From Azosocius aquiferis (GTDB lineage: Bacteria; Pseudomonadota; Gammaproteobacteria; UBA6186; Azoamicaceae), in contig DAWERO010000001.1 in assembly GCA_043390185.1 (NCBI GenBank), positions 124,001 to 188,000 of the forward strand: a stretch of 64,000 nt of DNA, in the 5' to 3' direction. Below the pieces are notes generated by a model, which did not search any database, was not told where the DNA came from, and was given only the letters and a program-made list of their open reading frames with translations. Shown in pieces: positions 26,079 through 35,824 of the stretch (within the stretch, counting starts at the first letter, position 1; every line of letters starts with the position of its first letter). Position numbers and translations under genes: made by a program.

Positions 26079-27410
26079 TTAAATATTGTTTATTTTTACA
26101 TTATTTATTAATATAGATCCTGTTTGTATTTTTTCATAATTATTAATATCATTTGATATATAAATTATGTTTAAAAAAGTTTCTAAAAAATTTCCAGTAA
26201 TTATTGCTTTTTGTATTGAATATTCAATTATTCCTTTGTTTATTAAATATCCAAATATTTCATAAGAATATATTCCAGAAATTATATTTGTTTCATTTTC
26301 AAATAATTCTGTGACTAATATACCTTTATTTATATTTTTTATTAAATTTTTTAATGTAATGTTATCATTGGATATTATTATATTACTTATTCCACCTGAA
26401 TTTCCTGTATTTTTCATATTTAATTTTTTAGAATAATATGTATCAAGTAAATAATTTTTTAAATATCCATTTTTTACAATTAATTTAAATTGTGTATTTA
26501 TGCCTTCTTCATCAAATGGTTTACTTCCAATGGCTTTTTTTATATGAGGTTCTTCATATATTGTTATATTTTTTGAAAAAATTTTTTTATTTAAATAATT
26601 TGATAAAAAAGATTTTTTATTATATATATTATATCCATATATAGCTTTTATAAAATTGTTTAAAAAAATTGAGGCTATATTTGATGATAATATTATTGGT
26701 TGAATTGATGGTTTTATTTTATGTTTTAATAAATTTTTTATTATATTTTTATTTGATAAATTTTCTATATATTTTTTATTTAATATATTATCTATATCGT
26801 TTAAATCTCTAATTTTTATGTATTTATAATAATTTTTTATTTTTTCTTTATTTTGTAAAATTATTTTAGAATATAATAAATACATACTACTAGGATATGA
26901 TATAAAAAAATTATTTGTATTACAATATATTTTAAAATTATCATTCATTTCAAAATTATAATTATTTAAATTTATTATATTATTATAAAAAAAATATTTT
27001 TTATATTTTTTGTTATATTCCATTAAATTATTTAAAATATTATTTTTTGGATGATATATATTTAAATTATAATTTAAATTTTTATTTTTATTATAAGGTA
27101 TTTCATAATCATTTTTTTTAGAATTTTTTGTTATATTTATTCCTGTATTTATTAAATTAATTAATGATTTTTTATTAAAATCTGAAGTAAAAATTGTAGC
27201 TTTTGAATTATTTTTATATATATTTATTATCATCATTTTATTATTATTATATTTTATTTCATTTATCATTCCCATGTTTATATGTGTTAATAAGTTGTTA
27301 TTTATATTTATTTTTATTTCAGCTTGTATATTTTTTTTTTTTATTTTAATTAATATGTCGTTAGCTATGTTTAATAAATTATTCCATTCTTTTTTATAAT
27401 TTATTTTCAT
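26079..27410 (-). CDS. pmbA: TldE/PmbA metalloprotease partner subunit
   Basis: Forms the TldD/TldE heterodimeric peptidase, which degrades unfolded peptides and in E. coli matures microcin B17. 443 residues align with TldE: T-S-D-F-N-K-K-S near 75-83, E-P-H-I-K-K-A-I-G-S-K-P-F-D-E-E-G near 288-304, and G-N-S-G-G-I-S-N in the C-terminal part. As in other TldE proteins, the H-E-x3-H metal site is absent. It lies 21 bases after tldD on the same strand, so both subunits are probably cotranslated. Confidence 0.9.
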   Translation of the reverse strand: MKINYKKEWNNLLNIANDILIKIKKKNIQAEIKININNNLLTHINMGMINEIKYNNNKMMIINIYKNNSKATIFTSDFNKKSLINLINTGINITKNSKKNDYEIPYNKNKNLNYNLNIYHPKNNILNNLMEYNKKYKKYFFYNNIINLNNYNFEMNDNFKIYCNTNNFFISYPSSMYLLYSKIILQNKEKIKNYYKYIKIRDLNDIDNILNKKYIENLSNKNIIKNLLKHKIKPSIQPIILSSNIASIFLNNFIKAIYGYNIYNKKSFLSNYLNKKIFSKNITIYEEPHIKKAIGSKPFDEEGINTQFKLIVKNGYLKNYLLDTYYSKKLNMKNTGNSGGISNIIISNDNITLKNLIKNINKGILVTELFENETNIISGIYSYEIFGYLINKGIIEYSIQKAIITGNFLETFLNIIYISNDINNYEKIQTGSILINNVKINNI

Positions 27411-27431
27411 TTTTTTATCCTATTTAAAAAA

Positions 27432-28877
27432 TTATTTTTTATTTTTATAAATCATCATTTGATTTATTAATATAGTTGGTTGCCCAACACATATAGGAAT
27501 TTTTTGATTATTTTTAATGCATGTTAATATTTCACTAGTTATTTTTAAATTATTTCCAATCATAATTATTTTTTTTAAAATATCAGGCCCATTTCCTATA
27601 AGTTTTATTGATTTTATAGGATATGTTATTTTTCCATGTTTTATATTATATGCTTCATTTGTAAAAAAAATAAAATTTCCTGAATTTATTTTTATTTGAC
27701 ATTTAGAAAAACTTGAAATATATATTCCATTTTCTACATTATTTATTATTTCTTTATGTGTTGATTTTCCAGGTAATATATATGTGTTTGTCATTCTTGG
27801 TATTGGTATATGTTTATATGATTCTCTTCTTGCATTACCAGTTAATTTTGCATTCATTAAATTTGCATTTATTTTATCTTGTAAATATGATTTTAAAATA
27901 CCATTTTCAATAATTGTTGTGCATTGTGTTTTTGTTCCTTCATCATCTATATTTAAAGAGCCTCTTTTATTTTTAAGTGATCCATTATCTACTATAGTAC
28001 ATAAATTTGTAGCTATTTTTTTGTTCATTTTATCATGAAAAAATGAAATTTTTTTTCTATTAAAATCTGCTTCTAATCCATGTCCAATCACTTCATGTAT
28101 TAGTATCCCTGGATTTCCAGGGCCTAAAATAACAGGTATTAATTTTTTTGAATTTTCTGAATATTCTATTGAATATAAATTAATAATTGATTTTTTTACA
28201 GCTTCTGTTGTATATTTTTTCCAATTATTATTTTTTAATAATATATCATATGTATTTCTTTTGCTTTTGCTATAATTACTTATTTCATATTTTTTATTTT
28301 TTTCTGCAATTATGTTTATATTTAAATTTACTAATGGTCTTATATCTGCTGTAAATATTCCTTCCGTAGATATTATTAATATTATTTCATAAGATCCAGA
28401 TAATAAGCATGTTATTTTTTTTACTCTAGAATCTTGTTTTTTTGCTTCATTTTTTATTAATTTTAATAAATTTATTTTTTCTTCATTAGATATTGATAAT
28501 AAAGGATTATCATATGAATTTTGATATTTATTTATTTTTTTCCATATTTTTGTTTTTTTATTTTTATCATTATATTGATTTATATTAGATTCTTTTATTA
28601 TTTTATATAAATGTTTTTCAGATATTTTATCAGAGTATGAAAAATTTATATTTTTTTTATTGAAGGTTCTTATACTAATTCCTTTATCTATATTATAATA
28701 TGCACTTTTTATTATATTATTTTCTAGCATCCATGATTCTTGGTATTTATATTGAAAATATATATCTGAATAATTTATTTTGTTTTTTAATGTTGAATTT
28801 AATATTGTTAATAATTTTATATCTGATAAATCAGTGTTATCTAATAAAATATTTTTTGCAAAATCTATATTATTCAT
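27432..28877 (-). CDS. tldD: TldD metalloprotease catalytic subunit
   Basis: Zinc peptidase subunit of TldD/TldE. The H-E-V-I-G-H motif near residue 260 gives the HExxxH zinc site, followed by G-L-E-A-D-F-N-R and D-D-E-G-T. Length 481, as in E. coli. The start is set at ATG 28877 because AAGGTG lies 7 bases upstream; the in-frame GTG at 28886 is part of that ribosome-binding site. secA is 33 bases upstream on the same strand. Keeping both subunits in so small a genome is notable. Confidence 0.95.
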   Translation of the reverse strand: MNNIDFAKNILLDNTDLSDIKLLTILNSTLKNKINYSDIYFQYKYQESWMLENNIIKSAYYNIDKGISIRTFNKKNINFSYSDKISEKHLYKIIKESNINQYNDKNKKTKIWKKINKYQNSYDNPLLSISNEEKINLLKLIKNEAKKQDSRVKKITCLLSGSYEIILIISTEGIFTADIRPLVNLNINIIAEKNKKYEISNYSKSKRNTYDILLKNNNWKKYTTEAVKKSIINLYSIEYSENSKKLIPVILGPGNPGILIHEVIGHGLEADFNRKKISFFHDKMNKKIATNLCTIVDNGSLKNKRGSLNIDDEGTKTQCTTIIENGILKSYLQDKINANLMNAKLTGNARRESYKHIPIPRMTNTYILPGKSTHKEIINNVENGIYISSFSKCQIKINSGNFIFFTNEAYNIKHGKITYPIKSIKLIGNGPDILKKIIMIGNNLKITSEILTCIKNNQKIPICVGQPTILINQMMIYKNKK

Positions 28878-28910
28878 ATATATCACCTTAATTTATATTT
28901 AAATTTTTTA

Positions 28911-31517
28911 TTATAACGTTTTTCCATGACAATGTTTATATTTTTTTTTAGATTCGCAAAAACATAAATCGTTACGTTTTAATTTATTCTCTTCTTTTTT
29001 GTTTTGTTTATTATTAATATTGTTTGAATCGTTTTTAATAAATTGTGTGTTATCATTCATATATTCTGTTTGTTCTAAATTAAAATTTTTTTGTAAAAGT
29101 ATTTTTATAAAATCTTTTTTTATATTTTCTATTACATTTTCAAACATTTTAAATGCTTCTTTTTTATATTCTTCTTTTGGATTTTCTCTTGCATATTTTA
29201 TTAAATCTATATATTTTTTCATTTGTTCTATATCATAAAGATGTTCTTTCCAATTTTGATCTATTATATATATAAATAATTTTTTTTCTATTGAAGAATT
29301 TTTTTCATTATTTTTATTTATATAAAATTTTTTTATTTCATCAATAATTAATTTTATAAAAATATCATTTTCTGAATTTTCAAATACATAATAATCATAT
29401 GTTTCTTTTGTTATATTTAGAATATAATTATATTCCATATTAAAAATGTTGCAAAAATTATTATAATTTATTTTATTATTATAAAATATATTTTTTATTA
29501 TGTTTTCTATAACATCTTCAATAATTATTAAAATTAATGAACATATATTATTATGATTCATTATTTCATTTCTTTGTTGATATATTATTTTACGTTGTTT
29601 ATTTATTACATCATCATATTCTAATAAATTTTTTCTTAAATCAAAATTATGTTGTTCTATTTTTTTTTGTGCATTTTCTATTGCTTTATTTACCCAACTA
29701 TGAGTTATTACTTCTCCTTTTTTAACTCCTATTTTTTTAAATAATAAAGAAATTTTTTGAGAAACAAATAATCTTAATAAATTATCATTTATAGATAAAT
29801 AAAATTGTGATCCCCCTGGATCTCCTTGCCTTCCTGCTCTTCCTCTTAATTGATTATCTATTCTTCTTGCTTCATGTCTTTCTGTACCAATTACATATAA
29901 TCCTCCACAATCTATTACTATTTTATTATCATTTTTCCATTTTTTTAATAAATTATCATTATTATATAAAACTATATTCCCTCCTAAAACAATATCTGTT
30001 CCTCTTCCTGCCATATTTGTTGCAATTGTAACAGCTTTTGGTTTTCCTGCATCTGCTATTATGTTTGCTTCTTTTTCATGAAATTTTGCGTTCAATATTT
30101 CATGAGAAATATTTTTTTTTTGTAAAAATTGAGACATAAATTCTGATAATTCTATTGATATTGTTCCTACTAAAACAGGTCTTTGTATTTTAAAATTATT
30201 ATATATATCTTCTATTATTTTTTCATATTTTTCTTCTTTTGTTAAATACACTTTATCTGATTTATCTATTCTTATACATTTTTTATTACTAGGAATAACT
30301 ATAACTTCTAAATTATATATTTCATGAAATTCATTTTTTTCAGTATATGCTGTACCTGTCATTCCACATATTTTATTGTACATTCTAAAATAATTTTGAA
30401 ATGTTATTGTAGCCAAAGTTTGACTTTCATCTTCAATAGGTATTCCTTCTTTTGCTTCTATAGCTTGATGTAATCCTTCTGACCATCTTCTTCCTTCCAT
30501 TATTCTACCAGTATGTTCATCTATAATTAAAATTTTATTATTTTTTATTATATAATCTATATTTTTTTTATAAAAAATATGAGATTTTATACTTATATTT
30601 ATATGATTAATTAATTCTATATTTTTTAAATCATATAAATTACTATTTTTATCTAATAAAAAATTTTTTGTTAATAAATTTTCAACATTAATATGTCCGT
30701 TTTCTGTTAAAGATATACTTTTTTCTTTTTCATTTATTATATAATCTCCTTCATTGGTAGTTTTTTCATATTTTTTTAATAATTTTACTATATTATTTAT
30801 TTTTATATATAATTCAGAATTATTTTTATTAACACCTGATATTATTAGTGGCGTTCTTGCTTCATCTATTAAAATTGAATCTATTTCATCTATTATTGCA
30901 AAATATAATTCTTTTTGAATTTTATTTTCTATTTCATAAATCATGTTGTCTCTTAAATAATCAAATGCAAATTCATTATTTGTTCCGTATATAATATCTA
31001 ATTCATAATTTTTTTTTTTTTCTAATATTTCCATATTTTGTGTTAAAACTCCTACATTAAATCCAAGTAAATTATATATAGGAAACATCCATATAGAATC
31101 TCTTTTAGCTAAATATTCATTAACAGTTACTACATGTATACCTTTTTTATATATTGAATTGAGACATGCTGCTAATGTTGCTACTAATGTTTTTCCTTCT
31201 CCGGTTTGCATTTCACTTATTTTACCTTCATGAAGAACAATACCACCAATCATTTGAACATCAAAATGTCTCATATTAATAGTTCTTTTAGATGCTTCTC
31301 TAACTAAAGAAAACATTTCTGTTATTATATTATCTAATTGTGAATGATTTTTTATATTTTTTTTCAACATATCACATTTTTCTTTTAATTCTTCGTTAGA
31401 AAAATTTTGTAATGTTTTTTCTAAAAAATTAATTTTTTGTACTGTTTTTAAAAATTTATTAATTAATCTATCATTATAATTTCCAAATATTTTTTTAATA
31501 ATTTTAAATATTAACAT
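28911..31517 (-). CDS. secA: Preprotein translocase ATPase SecA
   Basis: Motor that drives preproteins through SecYEG. 868 residues contain all expected parts: M-Q-T-G-E-G-K-T (Walker A, near 102-109), D-E-I-D-S-I-L-I-D-E-A-R-T-P-L (Walker B), the preprotein cross-linking region, G-T-D-I-V-L-G-G, and R-G-R-A-G-R-Q-G-D-P-G. The C-terminal zinc motif C-x-C-x8-C-H is kept, the part that contacts SecB and lipids. It starts with ATG at 31517 after an AAGGTAAA-type site. Confidence 0.98.
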   Translation of the reverse strand: MLIFKIIKKIFGNYNDRLINKFLKTVQKINFLEKTLQNFSNEELKEKCDMLKKNIKNHSQLDNIITEMFSLVREASKRTINMRHFDVQMIGGIVLHEGKISEMQTGEGKTLVATLAACLNSIYKKGIHVVTVNEYLAKRDSIWMFPIYNLLGFNVGVLTQNMEILEKKKNYELDIIYGTNNEFAFDYLRDNMIYEIENKIQKELYFAIIDEIDSILIDEARTPLIISGVNKNNSELYIKINNIVKLLKKYEKTTNEGDYIINEKEKSISLTENGHINVENLLTKNFLLDKNSNLYDLKNIELINHINISIKSHIFYKKNIDYIIKNNKILIIDEHTGRIMEGRRWSEGLHQAIEAKEGIPIEDESQTLATITFQNYFRMYNKICGMTGTAYTEKNEFHEIYNLEVIVIPSNKKCIRIDKSDKVYLTKEEKYEKIIEDIYNNFKIQRPVLVGTISIELSEFMSQFLQKKNISHEILNAKFHEKEANIIADAGKPKAVTIATNMAGRGTDIVLGGNIVLYNNDNLLKKWKNDNKIVIDCGGLYVIGTERHEARRIDNQLRGRAGRQGDPGGSQFYLSINDNLLRLFVSQKISLLFKKIGVKKGEVITHSWVNKAIENAQKKIEQHNFDLRKNLLEYDDVINKQRKIIYQQRNEIMNHNNICSLILIIIEDVIENIIKNIFYNNKINYNNFCNIFNMEYNYILNITKETYDYYVFENSENDIFIKLIIDEIKKFYINKNNEKNSSIEKKLFIYIIDQNWKEHLYDIEQMKKYIDLIKYARENPKEEYKKEAFKMFENVIENIKKDFIKILLQKNFNLEQTEYMNDNTQFIKNDSNNINNKQNKKEENKLKRNDLCFCESKKKYKHCHGKTL

Positions 31518-31624
31518 TTACTTTACCTTAATAATTTAATCAGATATTATTTATAAAATTTAATATTATATTTAATTTTTTTTATTTTATATATAAATAT
31601 AGTATTATTTATAAAATTTTAAAT

Positions 31625-32506
31625 TTATTTTAATTTTGATTTTTCATAAATTATCACATTTGCTGATCTTGTTCTTATATTATTAGTTATTTTTTCGTAA
31701 GATATATTTTTTTTTATATTTATTTTTTTTAATTTATATAAATTCCTACTTTGTTCATTTTTATTAATTTCATTAACATAATTTTTTATTAAATCATATT
31801 CATATGAATTAAAATATAATATTATTATTCTTCCATTATCATTTAATAAATTAATAATATTTACAAAAAATATTTTTAAATCAATATTTTCATTATTTAT
31901 AGCATTTCTTATTGAATAAAATGTTAATGTTGGATCATAATTCGATTCTTTATTTATTGATTTGATTATATCATATAAATTTTTAGTTGTTTCTATTTTT
32001 TTTTTTTGTTTAATTATTTTATCTGTTATATTTTTATATTGTTTTTCTCCAAAATTTTTTAGAATGTTGTATAAATTTTTTTTATTTATAGATTTTATTA
32101 ACTTATTTGCTGTTATTTTTGAAGATATATTCATCCTCATATCTAAAGGGCCAATATTAAAACAACTAAAGCCTCTATTAGGATTATCTATTTGTGATGA
32201 TGATATTCCTAAATCTAAAAATATTCCATTTATTTTTTCTTTAATATTATTTTCGTCACATATATTTTTTATATCACTATAAGATTTATGAATATATTTT
32301 ATTCTTTTATCTATTTTTGATAGTTTATTTGCTAAATTTATAGATTCATAATCTTTATCTATTATAAAAAAAACATTATTTTTAATTTTTTTTAAAAAAT
32401 TTTTTGTGTGTCCTCCTTGTCCAAAAGTTGCATCTATATATAGATCATTTTTGTTTATTATTAAATTTTTTGTAATAAAAGATTTCATAATTGGTTTATG
32501 TTTCAT
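31625..32506 (-). CDS. rsmH: 16S rRNA (cytosine-1402-N4)-methyltransferase RsmH (MraW)
   Basis: Adds the N4-methyl to C1402, making m4Cm with RsmI. 293 residues show the N-terminal H-K-P-I-M, the SAM loop D-A-T-F-G-Q-G-G-H-T near 25-34, the F-L-D-L-G-I-S-S-S-Q-I-D segment and L-T-F-Y-S-I-R-N-A-I-N. The family usually opens the mra/fts division cluster; here no ftsL or ftsI is next to it, and tilS follows 53 bases downstream instead. Confidence 0.95.
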   Translation of the reverse strand: MKHKPIMKSFITKNLIINKNDLYIDATFGQGGHTKNFLKKIKNNVFFIIDKDYESINLANKLSKIDKRIKYIHKSYSDIKNICDENNIKEKINGIFLDLGISSSQIDNPNRGFSCFNIGPLDMRMNISSKITANKLIKSINKKNLYNILKNFGEKQYKNITDKIIKQKKKIETTKNLYDIIKSINKESNYDPTLTFYSIRNAINNENIDLKIFFVNIINLLNDNGRIIILYFNSYEYDLIKNYVNEINKNEQSRNLYKLKKINIKKNISYEKITNNIRTRSANVIIYEKSKLK

Positions 32507-32559
32507 ATGTTTCCTTTTTTTTAATTTAATAAATTTATAATAAATTTTTTAATGATTTT

Positions 32560-33519
32560 TTAAAAATTTTTATTTTTTAAAATATATAATTTATTTAAAT
32601 ATTTTTTTATTTTATATTTTGATATTATTAATATATTTTTTTTATTTTTATTTAAATTTAAAAAGTCATTATTTATTATTTTTAAATATTTATTTGATTT
32701 GATTGTTATTTTATTTTTAAAAATCCAATATTTTATTACTTCTATTCTAATAAAAAATGATAAATTTAATAAATAATTTATTGATATTATATTATGTTTT
32801 TTTATTAATGTTTTAATATAATGATTTTTTATTATTTTTTTTAAAAAAATATTATTATTTAATAATAATTTTTTTATTTCTTTTAAAGATTTATTTATAA
32901 AATACCATCTTTTTTTTATTATAGGCATTATTATGTTTCTTATAAAATTTCTATCATGATAATTATTATTATTACTATTATCATTTATCCATATTAAATC
33001 CTTTTTATATGCGTATAATTTTATAATTTTTTTGTTAACCATTAACAATGGTTTTAAAATGTATATTTTTTTTAATTTAATTTTATTTTTTATACCATAT
33101 ATTTTTGATAAATAATTTAATCCTTTTATTAATTTAAAAAAAATTGTTTCAATTTGATCTTCTTCATGATGAGCTAAAAATAATGATGAATTGTTTGGTA
33201 TAATCTTATTCCATATTTCTAATCTTAAATTTCTGCTTTTTTTTTCTAAATTATTATTTTTTTTTATTTTTATTTTTAATATAAAAAGTATAATTTTATT
33301 TTTTTTACAATTAAATATGCAATTTTTTTCCCATAACAAATTGTTTATATTTAAATTATGATTTATATGAATAGCAAATATATTATATATTGATTTTTTA
33401 AAAATAATTTGTGATAAATTTAATAATACAGTAGAATCAACGCCACCACTATATCCTATAAATAAAATATTGTTTATTTTTAATTTTATACAGTTGTTAT
33501 TAAATATATTTTTTAACAT
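32560..33519 (-). CDS. tilS: tRNA-Ile lysidine synthetase TilS
   Basis: Converts C34 of tRNA-Ile(CAU) to lysidine so that AUA is read as Ile, an essential task in a genome that uses ATA so heavily. The ATP-pyrophosphatase P-loop S-G-G-V-D-S is at residues 24-29, and A-H-H-E-E-D-Q-I-E-T and H-D-R-N-F-I-R-N-I-I support the assignment. At 319 residues it lacks the C-terminal domains of the 432-residue E. coli enzyme. holB starts four bases away, upstream on the same strand. Confidence 0.93.
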   Translation of the reverse strand: MLKNIFNNNCIKLKINNILFIGYSGGVDSTVLLNLSQIIFKKSIYNIFAIHINHNLNINNLLWEKNCIFNCKKNKIILFILKIKIKKNNNLEKKSRNLRLEIWNKIIPNNSSLFLAHHEEDQIETIFFKLIKGLNYLSKIYGIKNKIKLKKIYILKPLLMVNKKIIKLYAYKKDLIWINDNSNNNNYHDRNFIRNIIMPIIKKRWYFINKSLKEIKKLLLNNNIFLKKIIKNHYIKTLIKKHNIISINYLLNLSFFIRIEVIKYWIFKNKITIKSNKYLKIINNDFLNLNKNKKNILIISKYKIKKYLNKLYILKNKNF

Positions 33520-33522
33520 TTT

Positions 33523-34323
33523 TTATAATAGTAGCATTATTTTTTCTATATTTTCTATATTTTTTATATTGTGATTATTGTTTAATTTTTTTATTTTAAT
33601 TATATTTTTTATAATATTTAATATATTTATATATTTTTTTTTAAATATATTATCAAATAAATTTTGATAAAGTATGTTATTAAATTTTTTATTATTGTTT
33701 TTATAAATATTTAATAATATATTTGATATTGATATATATAAATATAATAACACATTATTTTTAAATTTTTTTATTAATATTAATGTTATTTCTAATGAAT
33801 TGCATTTTTTTTGTATTGTTAAATTAATCAATAATATAATATTTTTAAAAAAAAATAATAATTCTTTATTTATTTGTTTTTCATATATTGTTTTATAATA
33901 ATTAACATTATGACAAAAAATAATATTATTATTAATATATGTTTGTATTATATATAATTTTTCTTGATTGTTTTTAAAAAAAAAATTTATTACATTATTA
34001 TTTTCATCAATTTTAATTATATTTTTTTTATTATTTATTTTTGTTAATTTTTCTAATACATGTTCTAATATTTCATTTTTATTTATGTTTATATATATAT
34101 TTTTTTTTTCATTAAAATAATTACAATTATCGCATTTAAAACATCTTATGTTGCAAATATTTTTTTCGCAATAAATAGTTTTTATTAAATTTGTATATAA
34201 AATAAAGTAATTTTCATTATAATAAAATATCAATGAAATATTTAATTTATTATTTTTTTTCATATAATATAATTTGTCAAATAATAATATAATTTTTATT
34301 GTATTAAAAATGAATAAATTCAT
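33523..34323 (-). CDS. holB: Probable DNA polymerase III delta' subunit, strongly eroded
   Basis: 266 residues of low-complexity Ile/Asn/Lys protein. The assignment rests on a Cys cluster near residues 53-70 (Y-C, then C-x3-R-C-F-K-C-D-N-C-N-Y) that matches the zinc module of HolB in spacing and place, and on position after rpmF-acpP, where holB lies in gammaproteobacterial gene order. The AAA+ hallmarks (L-E-E-P-P, S-R-C) are not recognisable and no Walker A is seen; E. coli delta' also has no working ATP site. The gene may be decaying, or function as a divergent clamp-loader subunit beside DnaX (55590-57041). Confidence 0.55.
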   Translation of the reverse strand: MNLFIFNTIKIILLFDKLYYMKKNNKLNISLIFYYNENYFILYTNLIKTIYCEKNICNIRCFKCDNCNYFNEKKNIYININKNEILEHVLEKLTKINNKKNIIKIDENNNVINFFFKNNQEKLYIIQTYINNNIIFCHNVNYYKTIYEKQINKELLFFFKNIILLINLTIQKKCNSLEITLILIKKFKNNVLLYLYISISNILLNIYKNNNKKFNNILYQNLFDNIFKKKYINILNIIKNIIKIKKLNNNHNIKNIENIEKIMLLL

Positions 34324-34338
34324 TTTTTTATTTATATT

Positions 34339-34581
34339 TTATTTTAAAATTATTTTTTTATTTATTAAATTTAATATATCTTGTACAGATATGATTTTTT
34401 TTGCTTCTTCATCTGATATTTCTATGTTAAATTTTTCTTCAATTATCATAATTATTTCTAATATATCTAATGAATCAGCATTAAAATTTTCTAAAAATAA
34501 AGAATTATTATTTATTTTTTTTTTATCTATTCCTAATTGTTCTGAAATTATATATATTATTTTATTATTTATTTCATTCAT
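34339..34581 (-). CDS. acpP: Acyl carrier protein
   Basis: 80-residue acidic four-helix protein that carries acyl chains on phosphopantetheine. The attachment Ser is S37 in A-D-S-L-D, flanked by the conserved L-E-I-I-M-I-I-E-E-K-F-N-I-E-I-S-D-E-E-A helix. Length matches E. coli AcpP (78). In relatives it sits among plsX-fabH-fabD-fabG upstream and fabF-pabC-mltG-tmk downstream; here all are gone, leaving rpmF on one side and holB on the other. It may serve lipoate formation or Fe-S assembly rather than bulk lipid synthesis (inference). Confidence 0.96.
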   Translation of the reverse strand: MNEINNKIIYIISEQLGIDKKKINNNSLFLENFNADSLDILEIIMIIEEKFNIEISDEEAKKIISVQDILNLINKKIILK

Positions 34582-34669
34582 TATAATTTTCCTAAATATT
34601 TATTATATATTATATACTATAAATACATAGTTATATAAATTATTTCATTTTTTTTATTTTATTATTCTT

Positions 34670-34834
34670 TTAAATAATTTTTCTTCCTCTATAAAACCCA
34701 GTAACAGTTATATGATGTCTTAAATGAACCTCTCCAGATTTTTTATCAATAGATAAAGATGGTTTTTTTAATATATCATGATTTCTTCTATTTCCTCTAG
34801 TTGATGGGGTTCTTCTACTTTTTTGTACTGCCAT
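34670..34834 (-). CDS. rpmF: 50S ribosomal protein L32
   Basis: 54-residue protein starting at ATG 34834. It begins M-A-V-Q-K-S-R-R-T-P-S-T-R-G and continues R-R-N-H-D, S-L-S-I-D-K-K-S-G-E, H-L-R-H-H-I-T and G-F-Y-R-G-R-K-I-I, all matching L32 of gammaproteobacteria. It has a good AGGATAAAA-type leader on its strand. Its neighbours sppA upstream and acpP downstream preserve the ancestral rluC-sppA-(maf)-rpmF-(fab)-acpP order, with the genes in brackets deleted. Confidence 0.97.
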   Translation of the reverse strand: MAVQKSRRTPSTRGNRRNHDILKKPSLSIDKKSGEVHLRHHITVTGFYRGRKII

Positions 34835-34879
34835 AATTTTATCCTATTTTATTTTTGATAATGTGTATTATAATATATT

Positions 34880-35803
34880 TTATAATAATAAGTTTAATGG
34901 ATTAATTTTTATGATATTATTTATATTTTTATTTATTTTATTTAGTAAATTATTATTTTTAGAATAATTAAATATATTTTTTTCTCCAATAATATTTTTA
35001 GCAATAGAATTTATATTATAATACCCATCTATTAATCCTATTTTTAATGCTTCTTTTCCTATCCATACTTTTCCTGAAAAAAGATCTTTATTATATTTTA
35101 ATCTTGATCCTCTTCCATATTTTACATATTTTATAAATTCTTCATGTACAATTGTTAATGTTTTATTTATTATTATTAATTCATCTAATTTTTGTTCAGA
35201 AAATGGATCTAAAATTCCTTTGCTTTTTCCGGAAGTAAATAATTTTTTTTCAATACCTATTTTTTTTATAAAATTATTAAAATTGAATGAGTTTAATATA
35301 ACTCCTATAGAACCAATTATACTTGATTGATTACTATATATTTTATTTGTTGATGAAGCTATTAAATAAGCTCCAGAAGTTCCTATATCTTCTATTATAG
35401 AATAAATTTTTATTTTGGAATTTTTTTTTTTTAATTTTATTATATGATTATATATCATATGACTTTGAACTGGAGTACCTCCAGGACTATTAATTTTCAA
35501 TATAATTCCTTTTACATAATTATTTTTTAAAGATTTATTTAATAAGTTTATTATATCATTAGCGTTTGTTTCTTCTTTTTGAGAAATAGTACCTGATATT
35601 GTTATTAATGCTGTATGGGAGGTGTGTTTTTTATTGTAATTAAAAAAATCATTTATGCAATAATAAATTAAATAAATTATTATTACATATATTATAATTT
35701 TTAAAAAATTGTTAATTTTTTTTTTTTTAATATTAGGTTTTATATTATATAATATATAATTTTCTGTTAGAAAATTTTCCCATTTTGAATTAATATTTTG
35801 CAT
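34880..35803 (-). CDS. sppA: Signal peptide peptidase SppA (short form)
   Basis: Membrane-bound serine protease that clears cleaved signal peptides. 307 residues: one membrane helix near 33-50, then the ClpP-like fold with N-S-P-G-G near 105-109, nucleophile S143 in G-T-S-G-A-Y, and general base Lys near K195 in S-G-K-S-K-G. It is the short, single-domain type. The gene follows rluC by 21 bases on the same strand, as in pseudomonads, and sits 45 bases before rpmF. Confidence 0.92.
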   Translation of the reverse strand: MQNINSKWENFLTENYILYNIKPNIKKKKINNFLKIIIYVIIIYLIYYCINDFFNYNKKHTSHTALITISGTISQKEETNANDIINLLNKSLKNNYVKGIILKINSPGGTPVQSHMIYNHIIKLKKKNSKIKIYSIIEDIGTSGAYLIASSTNKIYSNQSSIIGSIGVILNSFNFNNFIKKIGIEKKLFTSGKSKGILDPFSEQKLDELIIINKTLTIVHEEFIKYVKYGRGSRLKYNKDLFSGKVWIGKEALKIGLIDGYYNINSIAKNIIGEKNIFNYSKNNNLLNKINKNINNIIKINPLNLLL

Positions 35804-35824
35804 ATTTTTTTTATTTTTATATTT

